In this document: positions 49,215 to 60,106 of the stretch, piece after piece
Layout of the letters: every line of letters starts with the position of its first letter
Position numbering within the stretch: the stretch's first letter is position 1
NCBI GenBank assembly: GCA_019054805.1
Contig: JAHQIY010000014.1
Location: forward strand, 2,356,001 to 2,420,000
Direction of reading: 5' to 3'
DNA: 64,000 nucleotides
DNA from: Brachionus manjavacas
Taxonomy: Eukaryota; Rotifera; Eurotatoria; Ploima; Brachionidae
Translations under genes and position numbers: made by a program
Notes under the pieces: generated by a model
What the model saw: only the letters and a program-made list of their open reading frames with translations
The model's database searches: none
Told to the model about the DNA's origin: nothing

Positions 49215-51944
49215 TTATTTTCTAGCGGCATTCATTCCAAATTCATTGGCGTCATCTTGTTCCTTGTCTCCATAGCGCCACATATTCTTGTGCGATGCTT
49301 TGGCCGAGGCCAATATCTTGAAGTATTCCTGGATCAATTTTTGCAAGCGTCTCTCTTTCCTCGACTTGTCCACTGACACATATCCTTCTGCCACCATTCT
49401 TTTTCCAATGTCATCATTTTTCACATCATACAAACTTACATAGTCTAAATTCGCCGATCTGTACTCGACATTGATTGAGAATTCGGCTTCTGGATCGGCA
49501 AGAACTAGCTCTCTGAATTGATCGAGTGCCACTTCGTTGTCGTCATCGTCAGGCGACAGCTGCAGCATGGCCAAGGCGTATTCGTGAGCCTGAGCAGGCA
49601 GAGCCTCGAATCCGGCTGGCATCTGGGCCAAATTAGTTGACTTTGTGCTCTCTCTATTTCCGTAGTCAATGAAAAAAACATTGACTGTTCCATTCGATTG
49701 AACACTCAACACTTTGGCCCGATACCATTCCTCGTCCATGCTAAACTTGGCCACACACAACTCACCTGCTTTGGCGGTATAAGCTCCTGGCACTGGCGGT
49801 CTTGCCTCCAATTCAGCCCTCAATTGAACAGTCAATTGCTCCAATTTGGGTCCGTTTTCGACCAGTTGAGCATAAAAGTGAAAGTCGTTGGTGACTTCGG
49901 TGATGACAACTTTTTTGTTGTTGATCACTCTTTCCTGCGGCTCGCTCTTTTCCACCTCCTCGCTCACCACTTTCTCCTCGACAAAGTTTTTCCATCTGCC
50001 AACGCGTTTTTCTTTAGCTTTCAGTTCGGCAGTGCTCAAGAGCGCGTAGAGAGCTGCACTGGTCGATTGAGTTTTGTACACTGCCGCAAAGCCCTGTTCA
50101 ACTAGGCCTACAGCAATGTTTTGTCCGTCCAAAGTAGTTATCTGACCGATGAAATTTCCGACTTTGTCTATTCCTTCGACTTCCACACGGACCTCGTGAT
50201 GCATGCAATGGGTTTTGGTGTACAAAAAGGCTTGTTCGGCAAATTGCTCGCTGGGAGCGGCGGCACCATTGGCCGAAGGACGCGCCATGCGCGGACAATC
50301 AATGCTCGACAACAGCAGCGTAATGATGCACGTTTCTTTTGGCAGATAGAGCTTGAGTCTAGAGCCAGATGAAATGTACTCGACGAGAGCGTCCATCTTT
50401 CCGCTGCGTTGCAAAAATGGCAAGAATTGTTTGGCTTTGTTGACATCAGTTGAGACGTCGGCCACTCTCATTGTGGTAGGCTCCTTGGGAGAGTGCAGGC
50501 CGATTTTTTTCTTTTCTGCACGGGTTTCGGCCGACAAGAGGTCGTCGTAGCGCGACGACCGTTGATTGTCCTCTTGCTTGTATCTGATCACTTTGGCCAG
50601 ACCCTGACTGACCAACGCTTCGGCCACATTTGTTTCGGCCAACATCACCGTGCAGCACACTTTTTCCGGATAGTCGTTGGACTTGGGCTGCACGTAGTCA
50701 ACAGTCAAATTGACTTTTTTGCCAATTAATTTCTTGCGCAGGAACTCTCTGGCCTCGAACATGTATGGCACATCGTACAGTTGATTTCCTTTTTTGTCTG
50801 CTTTTGGCGTAAAGTCAGCAAAGTCAGCAATCCTTGGCGCTCTAATGCTGGACAAGAATACTTTTTTCAAAGTGCCATCGCTTAGCTTGACCACAAGACC
50901 ATCGGCGTTGGCTATTTCGACCACTTTGCCACTCAGCTTTCGGTTCGACTCGTCGCCACCGCTCTTGAGCTCGGTGTAGTTCTTCCACAAGCGAACTTTG
51001 GCCATTTTGGCGCTCTTTTCAGCATCACGGTACTTCTGAGTCCCACTAGTCACATTGCCCATTGACCAGTCGACACACTTTGCCAATCCTTCCTTAAGCA
51101 AATATTCCGATATGTTGCCATTGGGATGCAGAACAGTTCCGAGCAATATTCCGTTTGATTTGTTCGACAGGCCTTCCAGAATTACTTTGACATCCCGTTG
51201 AAGCAACCTGGTCTCGACAAATTGTTTGGCTTCGTCGGCAAACGGCTCAGGAACCTCTTGGTCGCCTTCGCGCTTAAATCCCGGACACTTGACGCCCGAC
51301 AGCTGCACCGTGACTAAATTGTAGGACGGCAAGAGTAGCAGTCTAAGGGTGCTTCCATCGCGCACAAATTCAACGATGGCGTCCTGAGGTTTTTGAGCAA
51401 ACGAGTCAACAAAACTGCTCGGGTTGTCCAAAGTGTACTTGATGTCTCTGACGTGATCCGATTCAGGCTCTTTGCACCATTTGCCTAAGTTTTTCGATTT
51501 AGCCTGGTCCTCTAGGCCCACTAGCAAAGTCTCGGTCTCTGTTGGCTTGTTCAGTCGCCTTACCTCTGCCAATCCAGCTGAGATCATGGCCTCGTTAATG
51601 TTCTCTCCTGTGCTCGGATCCCGGCCCAGGAATAAAACACCACGGTCCACATTCTGAGCATTGGCGTCCTTAACAAAGCACACTTCTTTGCCCACGAGTT
51701 TTTTGCGCAGGAACTCGCGTGCCTCAAATGCATACGGCTGGTCGTTCTCGACCACACTATCTGGAGAATTTGGGTTCACTCTGCGGCCCAAACGTGGCGC
51801 TGTTATGCTCGACAGCATCAAAGTTTTTTCAAGACTTTTGCTGCCAAGAGACTTAATGACTACACAATCGCCTGATGTCACTTGCTTGACTATACCACGA
51901 TATAGTTGCGGCGCTGCTTGAGGTTTTTGTGAATTGGCGGCCAT
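49215..51944 (-). CDS. SND1: Tudor-SN / p100 staphylococcal nuclease-Tudor protein (909 aa)
   Basis: Multifunctional RNA-binding nuclease of RNA silencing, splicing and transcriptional co-activation. Four SN (OB-fold) repeats are seen: about 15-155 (YRGIVKQVTSGDCVVIK..), 180-320, 330-490 (GKVVEIANADGLVVKL..) and 515-655. Each has an FAxxAxxFxxxxLL/RKKLxGKxV-type helix and a GNxxxxLVxxGLAxV-type end. A Tudor domain follows near 720-780 with the aromatic cage (EEWYRAKV..FFIDYGN) and the split fifth SN segment to the C-terminus. Length is essentially the human length (910 aa). The start chosen is ATG 51942-51944 (MAANSQKP); the frame stays open 38 codons upstream, but that part is AT-rich UTR and holds an acceptor-like TTATTTTGTAG at 51991, hinting at a 5'UTR intron. 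No coding introns. Confidence 0.96.
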   Translation of the reverse strand: MAANSQKPQAAPQLYRGIVKQVTSGDCVVIKSLGSKSLEKTLMLSSITAPRLGRRVNPNSPDSVVENDQPYAFEAREFLRKKLVGKEVCFVKDANAQNVDRGVLFLGRDPSTGENINEAMISAGLAEVRRLNKPTETETLLVGLEDQAKSKNLGKWCKEPESDHVRDIKYTLDNPSSFVDSFAQKPQDAIVEFVRDGSTLRLLLLPSYNLVTVQLSGVKCPGFKREGDQEVPEPFADEAKQFVETRLLQRDVKVILEGLSNKSNGILLGTVLHPNGNISEYLLKEGLAKCVDWSMGNVTSGTQKYRDAEKSAKMAKVRLWKNYTELKSGGDESNRKLSGKVVEIANADGLVVKLSDGTLKKVFLSSIRAPRIADFADFTPKADKKGNQLYDVPYMFEAREFLRKKLIGKKVNLTVDYVQPKSNDYPEKVCCTVMLAETNVAEALVSQGLAKVIRYKQEDNQRSSRYDDLLSAETRAEKKKIGLHSPKEPTTMRVADVSTDVNKAKQFLPFLQRSGKMDALVEYISSGSRLKLYLPKETCIITLLLSSIDCPRMARPSANGAAAPSEQFAEQAFLYTKTHCMHHEVRVEVEGIDKVGNFIGQITTLDGQNIAVGLVEQGFAAVYKTQSTSAALYALLSTAELKAKEKRVGRWKNFVEEKVVSEEVEKSEPQERVINNKKVVITEVTNDFHFYAQLVENGPKLEQLTVQLRAELEARPPVPGAYTAKAGELCVAKFSMDEEWYRAKVLSVQSNGTVNVFFIDYGNRESTKSTNLAQMPAGFEALPAQAHEYALAMLQLSPDDDDNEVALDQFRELVLADPEAEFSINVEYRSANLDYVSLYDVKNDDIGKRMVAEGYVSVDKSRKERRLQKLIQEYFKILASAKASHKNMWRYGDKEQDDANEFGMNAARK

Positions 51945-53615
51945 TGATTGCGGCTTTTGAAAAAATTTTTTTTTTTTTCTATAAACTAAACTACAAAATA
52001 AAGAGAATAAAAGATAAGTTTTATAAGTTTTTATTTTTTTATCGATGTGGCATTTCAATGACCTTAACTTGAGTTTTTTTTTATTTTTTGTTTTCTTTTT
52101 CTCTAAGTATTCGTGTACACGAAAATATACGGTAATCTATTCAAATGAAGAAATAAATGTTTGAATTAAAGTGAAAGATTTTGAAATAAAATTTGATGAC
52201 GATGTGAAGTTTTTGAATGAGACAGGGTGATGGTTGAAAGTAAATGTTTAGTGAATGGTTTGAAATTTTTGCATTCGTTTGCAACGCCGTAATTTAAAGT
52301 CTAATTTATCCCAATAAATAATAAAGTGTATATGCGCTAATTTTGAAAAGAAATTAGTCTTAATTTCTTACTTTGAATTCTTAAAAAATGACAATAAAAA
52401 ACACACTTTAGTTATACTGTTGGTTTAAAAGATCCTTTCTATATTGCAAACCAAAGTTTAATTTTTATTCAGACTTGCCATAAAGTTGAGAACAATTTAT
52501 GCTTTAAAATTATACTAGATGTTCATTTCAGCCTTTAATGAACCTTTTTAAAAATTAAAATATCTAAATTGAAAAAAATAGTTTTAATTTAAATTTAAAA
52601 TTGGTAATTCAATTTTTGCAGAATTAAATGATAAGGTAATTGAGTTCAACGAACAAAACAAATGTTTTGATGAAAAAGATCTAAAAAAATTTACTAATTT
52701 AGTGAATAAGTTAAGATTTTCTCTCTTGAAAAAATAAACAGCTTTTGATGATTTTCTTTAAGATTAAAAATTATTTATTCCTTTTGTTAATGTTCTAATT
52801 ATTAATTCGCAATTTTTATAAAATAATGTGAAGTTTTTTTAATCCGAAACAAAATTGAAAATTCTTTTATAAAATTTTAAATAATCAGATTAAATTTAAA
52901 TTCAATAGTTGAAAATGTTCATAAATATACAAACCCTTCATTTAACACTTTCAAAGTTTTTTCAACATTTATTTTCTATTTTACTTTTTAAAAGGTTAGA
53001 ATCATATTAATCAATAGTATTTTTCAATTAAAAGTTTTTAATGCTTTTCAAATTTTTTAATATTCTAAGATTACTTTGAATAAGCAGAATCCGTTCATGG
53101 GAATATTTTTGAATGAAGTTATCGTAAGAAGAATACTAACTTTGAAAAATTAACTTGTTTCCAAACGAGTTGAGCCAATTTTGATATTTCGATTTGTCCA
53201 AAAAAAAAGGCACCTAATAAATAGATTTTATCTATCAAAGAAGTTATAAGAATTTTGTAATTTATATCAAAAAAATTACTGTTTATGACGTTTGTCATAA
53301 AAATAAGATTTTAGAAAATTGATCCTTTTACAAGTAGATACCAACTGATTAAGATTTTTAGATATTTTGCAAAAAAAACTAAATTCGTTCTATTTAAACA
53401 TGAAAATGCTTGGAACTTAAAATTATTTTTTTATTTGAAAAAAATATTTGATACATTGCACTTTTTCAATGTTATTTCAAAAGTAGATACATTTTGTAAT
53501 TCAAATAAAAATAATTAAACCAAGTTATTTTCTAAATAAATAAAAAATTTATGCTTTAAAATTATACCGGATATTGATTTCAAGGGTCTTAAATATTAAA
53601 ATAAAGAGGTCTTGT
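51945..53615. other. Intergenic spacer upstream of Tudor-SN
   Basis: Proximal promoter and 5' UTR of Tudor-SN are expected here. Otherwise AT-rich with no gene recognised. Confidence 0.5.
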
Positions 53616-53624
53616 CCAATATAT

Positions 53625-53850
53625 GATCACTTGATCACAAAAAATGTGATCATTTTAATAATGCTGGTTTTATGAACAAGACTGATCACCAAATCGATGA
53701 TCACACAATATGTGATCAAATGATTGATCACGAGAATTTTAACACCGATCACTAAAAAAATTTTACTGATCACGCTTGAATAAATTTCATTTGGATAATC
53801 TCATACTAAAAATATGATTAAAATAGCAATCTTTATAATATATACTGATC
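53625..53850. repeat. Cluster of TGATCA palindromes
   Basis: About ten TGATCA or near-TGATCA sites (several as GTGATCA/TGATCAC) lie within ~220 bp, for example near 53625, 53633, 53650, 53690, 53710, 53725, 53735 and 53770. They are in both orientations around a short spacer. They may be subterminal repeats of a DNA transposon or a protein-binding array. Confidence 0.45.
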
Positions 53851-53919
53851 ATTAAAAAATAAAATTTTCCCATTAGCTTTTCTTGATAAAAAGATGTCAC
53901 ATTGATAAAAATATAAATT

Positions 53920-54000
53920 ATTATTATTATTATTATTTATTTCAAAAAATTACGCCAAATTTGGCGATGTTAAAAAAAAATAAAATAAAATAAAAAGTGT
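53920..54000 (-). mobile_element. Retroelement 3' end: CGCC hairpin and (TAA)n tail, copy 1
   Basis: On the minus strand, the perfect palindrome CGCCAAATTTGGCG (53953-53966) is followed by TAATTTTTTGAAATAAATAA and a (TAA)n run. The same unit recurs at 54386-54470 and, degenerate, at 63383-63430. The upstream body is not recognisable, so these are severely truncated LINE or SINE ends. Confidence 0.55.
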
Positions 54001-54385
54001 TTCAGTTTTGAAATCTTTTTTATATAATCATTCTTACGCTCACCAAGCTTAAAATTTGTAATATATAAAATGAATGAATGTCTCGAATCAAATAATAAAA
54101 ATGAATTTTGAAAGCGAAGATTTAAAACTTTTTGAGAAAATATTCTAAATAAATAAATAAGTTGATTAATTTTATAAAAATTGTCATAAAAATGTTAGAA
54201 ATCAGCCATAAAGAAATCTTAATGAATTGAAATATTAATAAGTTTATTTTTTATTTATTTTTTTTTAATTTTTACTCAAATTTAACGTTAATTTTCTTTT
54301 TTATTTTTTATCAATAAAGTCTTAAGTGTTTGCATTTTATTTTTTATTTATTAGTTAAACTACAACGCTGTGTCAATGCATTGTA

Positions 54386-54470
54386 ATTATTATTATTATT
54401 ATTATAATTTATTTCAAATATTACGCCATGTTCGGCGATGTTTAAAATTTGAATTAAAAAAAAAATTAAA
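54386..54470 (-). mobile_element. Retroelement 3' end: CGCC hairpin and (TAA)n tail, copy 2
   Basis: Same layout as copy 1, with hairpin CGCCGAACATGGCG (54424-54437 on the minus strand) and a (TAA)n tail. Loop bases differ while the outer stem is kept, as expected for a selected RNA structure. Confidence 0.55.
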
Positions 54471-54708
54471 ATAAGAAAGATAAATTCATGTACAAAAAAT
54501 TACGTAATTTTTTGCATTCATTTTACAATTTATCTAAATTTTGCATTATTGAATATTGTTTTTTAAAAAAAAACAAACAGTAAAATACAAAAATAATTTA
54601 AATCCAAAAACGTTTGTAATTAATATTAAATTTTAGTAATGTTAGATGCTAAACTAATATAGAAAAAGTCTCAGGCAAAAAAATTTAGTTCATAGAAAAT
54701 TCATCAAT

Positions 54709-54714
54709 TTTATT
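54709..54714 (-). terminator. Candidate poly(A) signal for SNAPC3
   Basis: AATAAA on the minus strand 35 bp past the stop codon. Confidence 0.45.
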
Positions 54715-54748
54715 TAAATAGAAATTTTAGACTTTTAAAATTAAATTT

Positions 54749-56149
54749 CTAAATTTGTGAGTAATGGAAAGCTTTGAAATCAAATGCTTTTGCCATTTTT
54801 CCATCTCCACTTTCCTCATTAGTTTTATTCTCGACATAGTGGGTATTTCTTAGACAACGCTCACACAAAAACGTTGGATCATCAACTGCATACTTGGAAT
54901 TACAAACTATCCATCTATATTTAAAAAAATGCAAATTCTTATATTGAATGTAAACTCAATTTACTTTGCGTAAATCTTATTACAACACCAACAAAATGTG
55001 AATCGTCCTCTTGATTTGTCTTTTAAAATTGGATATTTAGATCTGATATAGCAATCACTCGAAGGATTAACAAGCCTTAAAAAAAAAAGAAAAAAAAATT
55101 AATTCCTTTAAAGCTGTGAGTATTTAATAATGTTACTTGACACTAGTAAAAATGATCAGATGTTCACAGTTTCCCAAATGATTATATAAATATGGGAAGC
55201 CAATTTTTATTGTTAAATCAACAAATTTAGTTTCCTCCATTTTTTTTGATTCCAAAATAGCTATTCTATTTTCTGTCGCCCATTTTCTTACGTTTCTTAA
55301 AAAAAATAATTCTTTTTTATTCATTCAATTCTAATTAAATTCAAAATACTCGCTACAATCATTATTTTCATTTCTCATATCATTAAACAAAGTTTCTTCA
55401 ATAAAAAAATAGCCCGATTTAATGACACCCTTGAAAAATGAGTAAAATTTTTTATTTAGCTATTTGATTTATTTACTTTCATTAAAGGAGCCGAAATCAC
55501 TTGGTTCGGATCTTCCGAAAATTCTCCAATTTTTATTTCATTCCGATGGCAAGTTATTTTATCTTTAAGTTCTGTCAAGTAATTTTGTCCAAGCAAGTAA
55601 AAATCTTCAGACCATGCCACTTTCTACTTAAATTTAAAATTCCTATTGAATATTGAATATTCGAATGGTACTCGAAGTTTGGTGTTGAGCGGCTGACTTA
55701 TTTGCACACTTAAAATGATATCTGGAGTGGAAATCTCGTCCTCTGGCTCTGGATCGAGCTCGTTAAGTCTTGATAAATTTTTCAAAAATTTTATTTCAAT
55801 CGGTTGATTTCTTCGATTGGGTCTGGCATAATTTATTTTTAGAAAATCAACAAAAGATACATGTTCAGCATCCAGGTCATCTATGTCCATTTTTTCTTTT
55901 TGAAATTCGTCTGAATTTAAATACTGTGGACTTAATTATATTCACTAGTTAACAATCATTTGGATCTTTAAAATTGTTTTACTTGCACATATCTTCAAGT
56001 CTGCTAAACGCTTCATCGTTCAAATCTAAGTCAGATTTGATCATTTCTTGTACATTTTTGTTCCTTTTAAAATAGTCCTCTCGAACAAGTCCAATTTTTT
56101 CTTCTAAAAACTCCTTCAAATTTATCAATTCACTTTCATCAGAAGTCAT
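54749..56149 (-). CDS. SNAPC3: SNAPc subunit 3 (SNAP50), seven exons, 362 aa
   Basis: DNA-contacting subunit of the snRNA-activating complex that recognises the PSE of snRNA promoters for RNA polymerases II and III. Exons: 55983-56149, 55672-55930, 55477-55623, 55350-55429, 55137-55295, 54965-55075 and 54749-54914. Introns are 52, 48, 47, 54, 61 and 50 bp, all GT..AG with compatible phases. The C-terminal SNAP50 Zn domain is clear: IKIGFPYLYNHLGNCEHLII, FTFCWCCNKIYAKW, DDPTFLCERC, LRNTHY. Before it lies the family segment EDFYLLGQNYLTELKDKI and FFIEETLFNDMR. The length is near human (411 aa), with a shorter N-terminus. An in-frame ATG at 56227 would add 26 residues; 56149 is preferred because that stretch is low-complexity. 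It is divergent from MARS2. Confidence 0.88.
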
Positions 56150-56304
56150 TTTTATTTTTGAATAAATTAATTTAAAAAAATAAATTTCATCTTGAGTGTA
56201 TAAATGCAAAATTTTAGTTTCTTTCAAACAAAAAAAATACTTTACTTTTAGAATGAAATTTTCAAGTAATATTTCACATTTTTAAAAGCACTCAATTATT
56301 CAAT
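56150..56304. promoter_or_regulatory. Probable bidirectional promoter of SNAPC3 and MARS2
   Basis: Only 155 bp separate the two divergent start codons. The interval is AT-rich with no ORF on the MARS2 side. Shared regulation is inferred from spacing alone; I see no convincing TATA box placed for either gene. Confidence 0.5.
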
Positions 56305-57974
56305 TTGCTTCCACTAGCCTTAAGATTGATTAGAAGCAAAAATTTTTTCATTTCAACACCCATTTTTTACGTCAACTCTCAACCACACATAGGTCACCTG
56401 TACACGGCACTTTTGGCCGACGCTTTCTCACGATGGAAACAACTAAAAAGTAATTTAAAAATTTTTTTTGTAAAAATAACTAAATTACAAAAGAGGAGTC
56501 TGTCGTATTTTCAACTGGCACCGACGAGCATGGTTACAAAATTCAAAAAAAAGCTGCTCTTGAAAATTTGAAATGCTTGAATTTCTGTGACAAAATATCA
56601 AGTAACATTAAAAAAAAGAAAATTTTATAATATATTTTGAATTAAGGCCAATTTAAAAGCTTATTTGACCTTTCTAATGTAAAATATAGCGATTATATCC
56701 GAACAACTGAGAGTCGGCATAAAAATGCAGTCATAAAATTCTGGAAAACATTGGACTCGAAAGGCTTTATTTACAAGAGTAGCTATAGTGGTTGGTATTC
56801 GGTAAATGACGAGTGCTTTTTAGGAAATGATGAAGTTGAAGAAAAACTAGATTCCAATGGCAATAAAGTCAAAGTCTCAAAAGAAAGTGGACATGTAGTT
56901 GAATACACTTCAGAAAACAACTACATGTTCCGCTTGAGTGAATTCAAATCAAAACTGAGAAAATATTTGTCAAATGAAGTAATAATTCCGAAAATTTATT
57001 TAGAAAACCTGTACAATCAAATAGATAGTTTGGAAGATTTGTCTGTGTCAAGAGAGTCATCTCGTTTATTCTGGGGAATACCGGTGCCTAGTGATGAATC
57101 TCAAATAATTTATGTGTGGCTTGACGCCTTGATTAATTATCTAACAGTGGCTGGCTATCCGGATAAGAATAAAATGGCCGAAACGTGGCCTGCCGATGTT
57201 CATGTCATTGGTAAAGATATTCTAAGATTTCATGCGATATATTGGCCGGCGTTTTTGATGGCTGCTGGTTTGAGTCCGCCTAGAAAAATTCTTTGCCATG
57301 GTCATTGGCTAGTTGACAATAGAAAGATGTCAAAGAGTGTTGGAAATGTAGTCGACCCTTTCGAAATTCTGAAAAAATACAACACAGATGCAGTCAGGTA
57401 CTATCTACTTAGAGAAGGCGTACCTGGTTCAGATTGTAATTTGAATTTGGAAAATTTTTCTAAATTTATAAATGTTGAGCTGGCAAATACACTTGGAAAT
57501 CTATACCAACGTTGCATACCTTTTAATAAAGAGTTAATCTATCCGCTGTATGAAGATGTAAAGTCTGAACTAAGCCATTCGGACATTTATCTGTTAGATG
57601 GTTTGAATAAGTTGAGATATAAATGCGACGAACATTTTGAAATGTTCAATTTTTATCTAGGAATTCAAGAGATAATGTCAATTTTGAGATTAGCAAATAG
57701 CTTGGTTCAAGAGTACAAGCCTTGGGAGCTGGTCAAAAGTCAAAAAGAATCAGACAAGAAAAGAATTAAAAAAATGCTTTTTCTGATCTATGAATCCCTT
57801 AGAATATCGACAATTATTCTTCAGCCAATAGTACCAGACTTGTGCCAAGATTTACTTGAACGACTAAATGTTGACATCGAGCAGAGATATTTTCAGAACG
57901 CCATAGTAAATCAACATAATAACGAGCTAACATATCTCAAAAATAAAACCACTGTTCTTTTTAGACGATTGTAA
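56305..57974 (+). CDS. MARS2: Mitochondrial methionyl-tRNA synthetase, three exons, 526 aa
   Basis: Class I aminoacyl-tRNA synthetase that charges mitochondrial tRNA-Met. Exons 56305-56449, 56494-56601 and 56647-57974; introns of 44 and 45 bp with GTAATT..ACAAAAG and GTAACA..ATTAAG ends, phase 1. The joined product runs through [20 protein letters not shown] (HIGH signature 28-31), [63 protein letters not shown] and [16 protein letters not shown] (KMSKS 311-315). An anticodon-binding helical domain follows with NTLGNLYQR and YKPWEL. The N-terminus ([15 protein letters not shown]) is basic and hydrophobic, as for a mitochondrial presequence. Human MARS2 is 593 aa. No C-terminal tRNA-binding extension, as expected for the organellar form. 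Confidence 0.93.
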
Positions 57975-58225
57975 AATTTAATAAAAATCATACCGCAATT
58001 CTTTTATTTTTAATTTTAAAAAAATCTTTGAAAAAATTCTACAAATAAAAAATTTTTAAATAGCATTTAGAAAAAAATTTCAATTCATAACATGATTACA
58101 ACTACCCTTTTTTCACATTGACATTGATTCGAGTTACAAAAATTTGATAAAATTTGAAAAGTCCATCAAACTACAATAAACAGTCAGAAAAATTTAAATT
58201 CAAATTGACTTTTAATATCTAGTTA
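57970..58225. repeat. Duplicated MARS2 3' flank, copy A (holds the transposon)
   Basis: Begins at the MARS2 stop (TGTAAAAT) and aligns with 59733-60035 in the same orientation, sharing for example TTCTACAAATAAAAAATTTT, ATGATTACAACTACCCT and ACTTTTAAT(A/C)TCTAGTT, at roughly 80-85% identity with small gaps. The alignment resumes beyond the transposon at 59632-59660. It includes the likely MARS2 poly(A) signal (AATAAA, 57980-57985). Confidence 0.8.
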
Positions 58226-59629
58226 CCGTAAATCCTTGCAAACTACCTCATTGGGTTCTGGTATAAAATGGGTGGGATAATAAGTAGAACAGTATTTCTA
58301 GATTTTTTTTGCTTTTAATGAAACCCTGAGTAAAATTTCGTTAATTTTAGACTGGGCTTATAATATTTTGATTTCTGAAATTTAAAAAGATAAATGTATA
58401 GTTAATGATAAATTAAAGTTTTTGGTCGAATTCTAATGATCATGCTCAATAATAGTTTTGTCAATCGACTCCAATCGATTGGAAAATTAAATAAATCGAC
58501 TAATTTTTTTTAGTCGACTATTAAATCGACTAATTATTTTTAGTCAACTATCAAATCGATTTTTAAATCGATTTAATAATTTTTGAATCGATTATTGACA
58601 ATCGATTTCCAACACTACTCAAAAATTAAAAAAAGAATTTAAAGAATTTTAAATTAAATAACTAAATGCAGTGATACATTTTCATGTGAAGCAAACCATG
58701 TTAAATCATACCATTGAATTGTGCATAATTCTGCATTCTTTAAAGATTTGTAGTGATTTGCAGAAATGAAAAATTCAATTTAACATTGAATGTAAAATTT
58801 AAGAACAAAAATGTCATATCAACCTTTATTTGTGAAAATTTTTGAGTATGAATAAAAGAAAATGTGATTATAAACTTCAATTTGCCAAATTAATGGCTTT
58901 TAATTTATTGAACTGAAAAAAAAATGAATAATTTGCTGGCTAATTTATTATTTTTTAACTGACAAAAAAATTAAAAATTAAATAGCTAAACTTTTATGAA
59001 GGAGAGACAAAAATAATTTTTATTTAAAATATCAGTAATAAATTTAGTTAGTTATTGTCAAAATTCATTTAATTAGTCATTAAATTATTTTTTTTTTGTA
59101 AGTGCTTTAATTGCTTAAATTATTAAAACGATATAGATTCAAATGTGAAAAATCATAAATTTATCAAAAATTTCGTAAATATAGGTGAATTTTGAACATT
59201 TTACGAAAATTTTTGAAAAAACACAAATATCCGAAAAATTTAAAATCTTTGGTGTATTTTTTGTTTCCTTGGTGGTTAAGGAATTTGATTTTTTTTTCTA
59301 TAATGAAAATTTTTATTATTTACAAAAATCTTAATCATTAAATGAAAGCATTTTATTTACATTTTATAATTAACTCACCCGAAAGACGCTGAAGCTCCTA
59401 AAATTTTTGGATTTAGAAGATTCAAAAATAAACATAAATTTGGGTTTTTTTTCTTTTCTAAATTTAAGTAGATATTGTTTATTTTAGGTAAATTGTTTTT
59501 AGAGGAAAAAGCGGAAAATCACTTTTAAATTGAACTTGAAATAGAAAAAAATAGGGTTTTAACCGAGTCATAGGTTAATGGGCTTATGGTTACACTTGAA
59601 ACTCGGGGGTAATTTGCAAGGATTTACTG
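58226..59629. mobile_element. Non-autonomous TA-target DNA transposon (1404 bp)
   Basis: The ends form an imperfect terminal inverted repeat of about 22 bp: CCGTAAATCCTTGCAAACTA on the left and, inverted, CAGTAAATCCTTGCAAATTA on the right. The insert sits between dinucleotides TA (58224-58225) and TG (59630-59631). The paralogous segment at 60015-60050 reads straight across with one TG, showing the empty site. This fits a Tc1/mariner/pogo-type TA target with one mutated base. No transposase frame is present; the interior holds an array of AATCGACTA-like units (58456-58610). Confidence 0.75.
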
Positions 59630-59732
59630 TGAATAAAAGATAAATTTTGCATTCGATACTAAACCATATAGAAATCATGTAAATCGACATTAAAACGAAC
59701 TAAAATATCTTAAAAATTAAATCACCATTTTA

Positions 59733-60035
59733 TGTAAAATTTTAATAAAAATCATGCTGCAATTATTTTATTCTTCATATAAAAAAAACTTTAGAAAAAT
59801 TCTACAAATAAAAAATTTTTAAACAACATTTAGAAAAAATTTTGAATTCATAAAATGATTACAACTACCCTCTTTTCACATACATTTAATTCTAGAACAT
59901 TTTTTAATGGTGAGTAAAAAAAAATGTGAAAAATCACAACAATTTTAAAGTCCATCTAAACTACAAGAAACAGTCACAGAAATGTTTTTTATTAAATTTT
60001 TCATTAAATCCAATCTGACTTTTAATCTCTAGTTG
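59733..60035. repeat. Duplicated MARS2 3' flank, copy B (empty site)
   Basis: Second copy of the 57970-58225 segment, now forming the 3' flank of the K+ channel gene. It lacks the transposon: CTAGTTGAATAAAA here versus CTAGTTA/..TGAATAAAA around the insertion. The match continues to about 60065. Confidence 0.8.
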
Positions 60036-60106
60036 AATAAAAAATAAATTTTACATTAAATATTAAGTAAAAACACGTGTAAACAACTCTATTAAATTAT
60101 TTGGCA

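Noticed and set aside
51945-52058. N-terminal extension of Tudor-SN (38 codons upstream of MAANSQKP)
   Set aside because: Lys/Phe-rich translation of AT-rich DNA with an acceptor-like site; human-like length is reached from the internal ATG.
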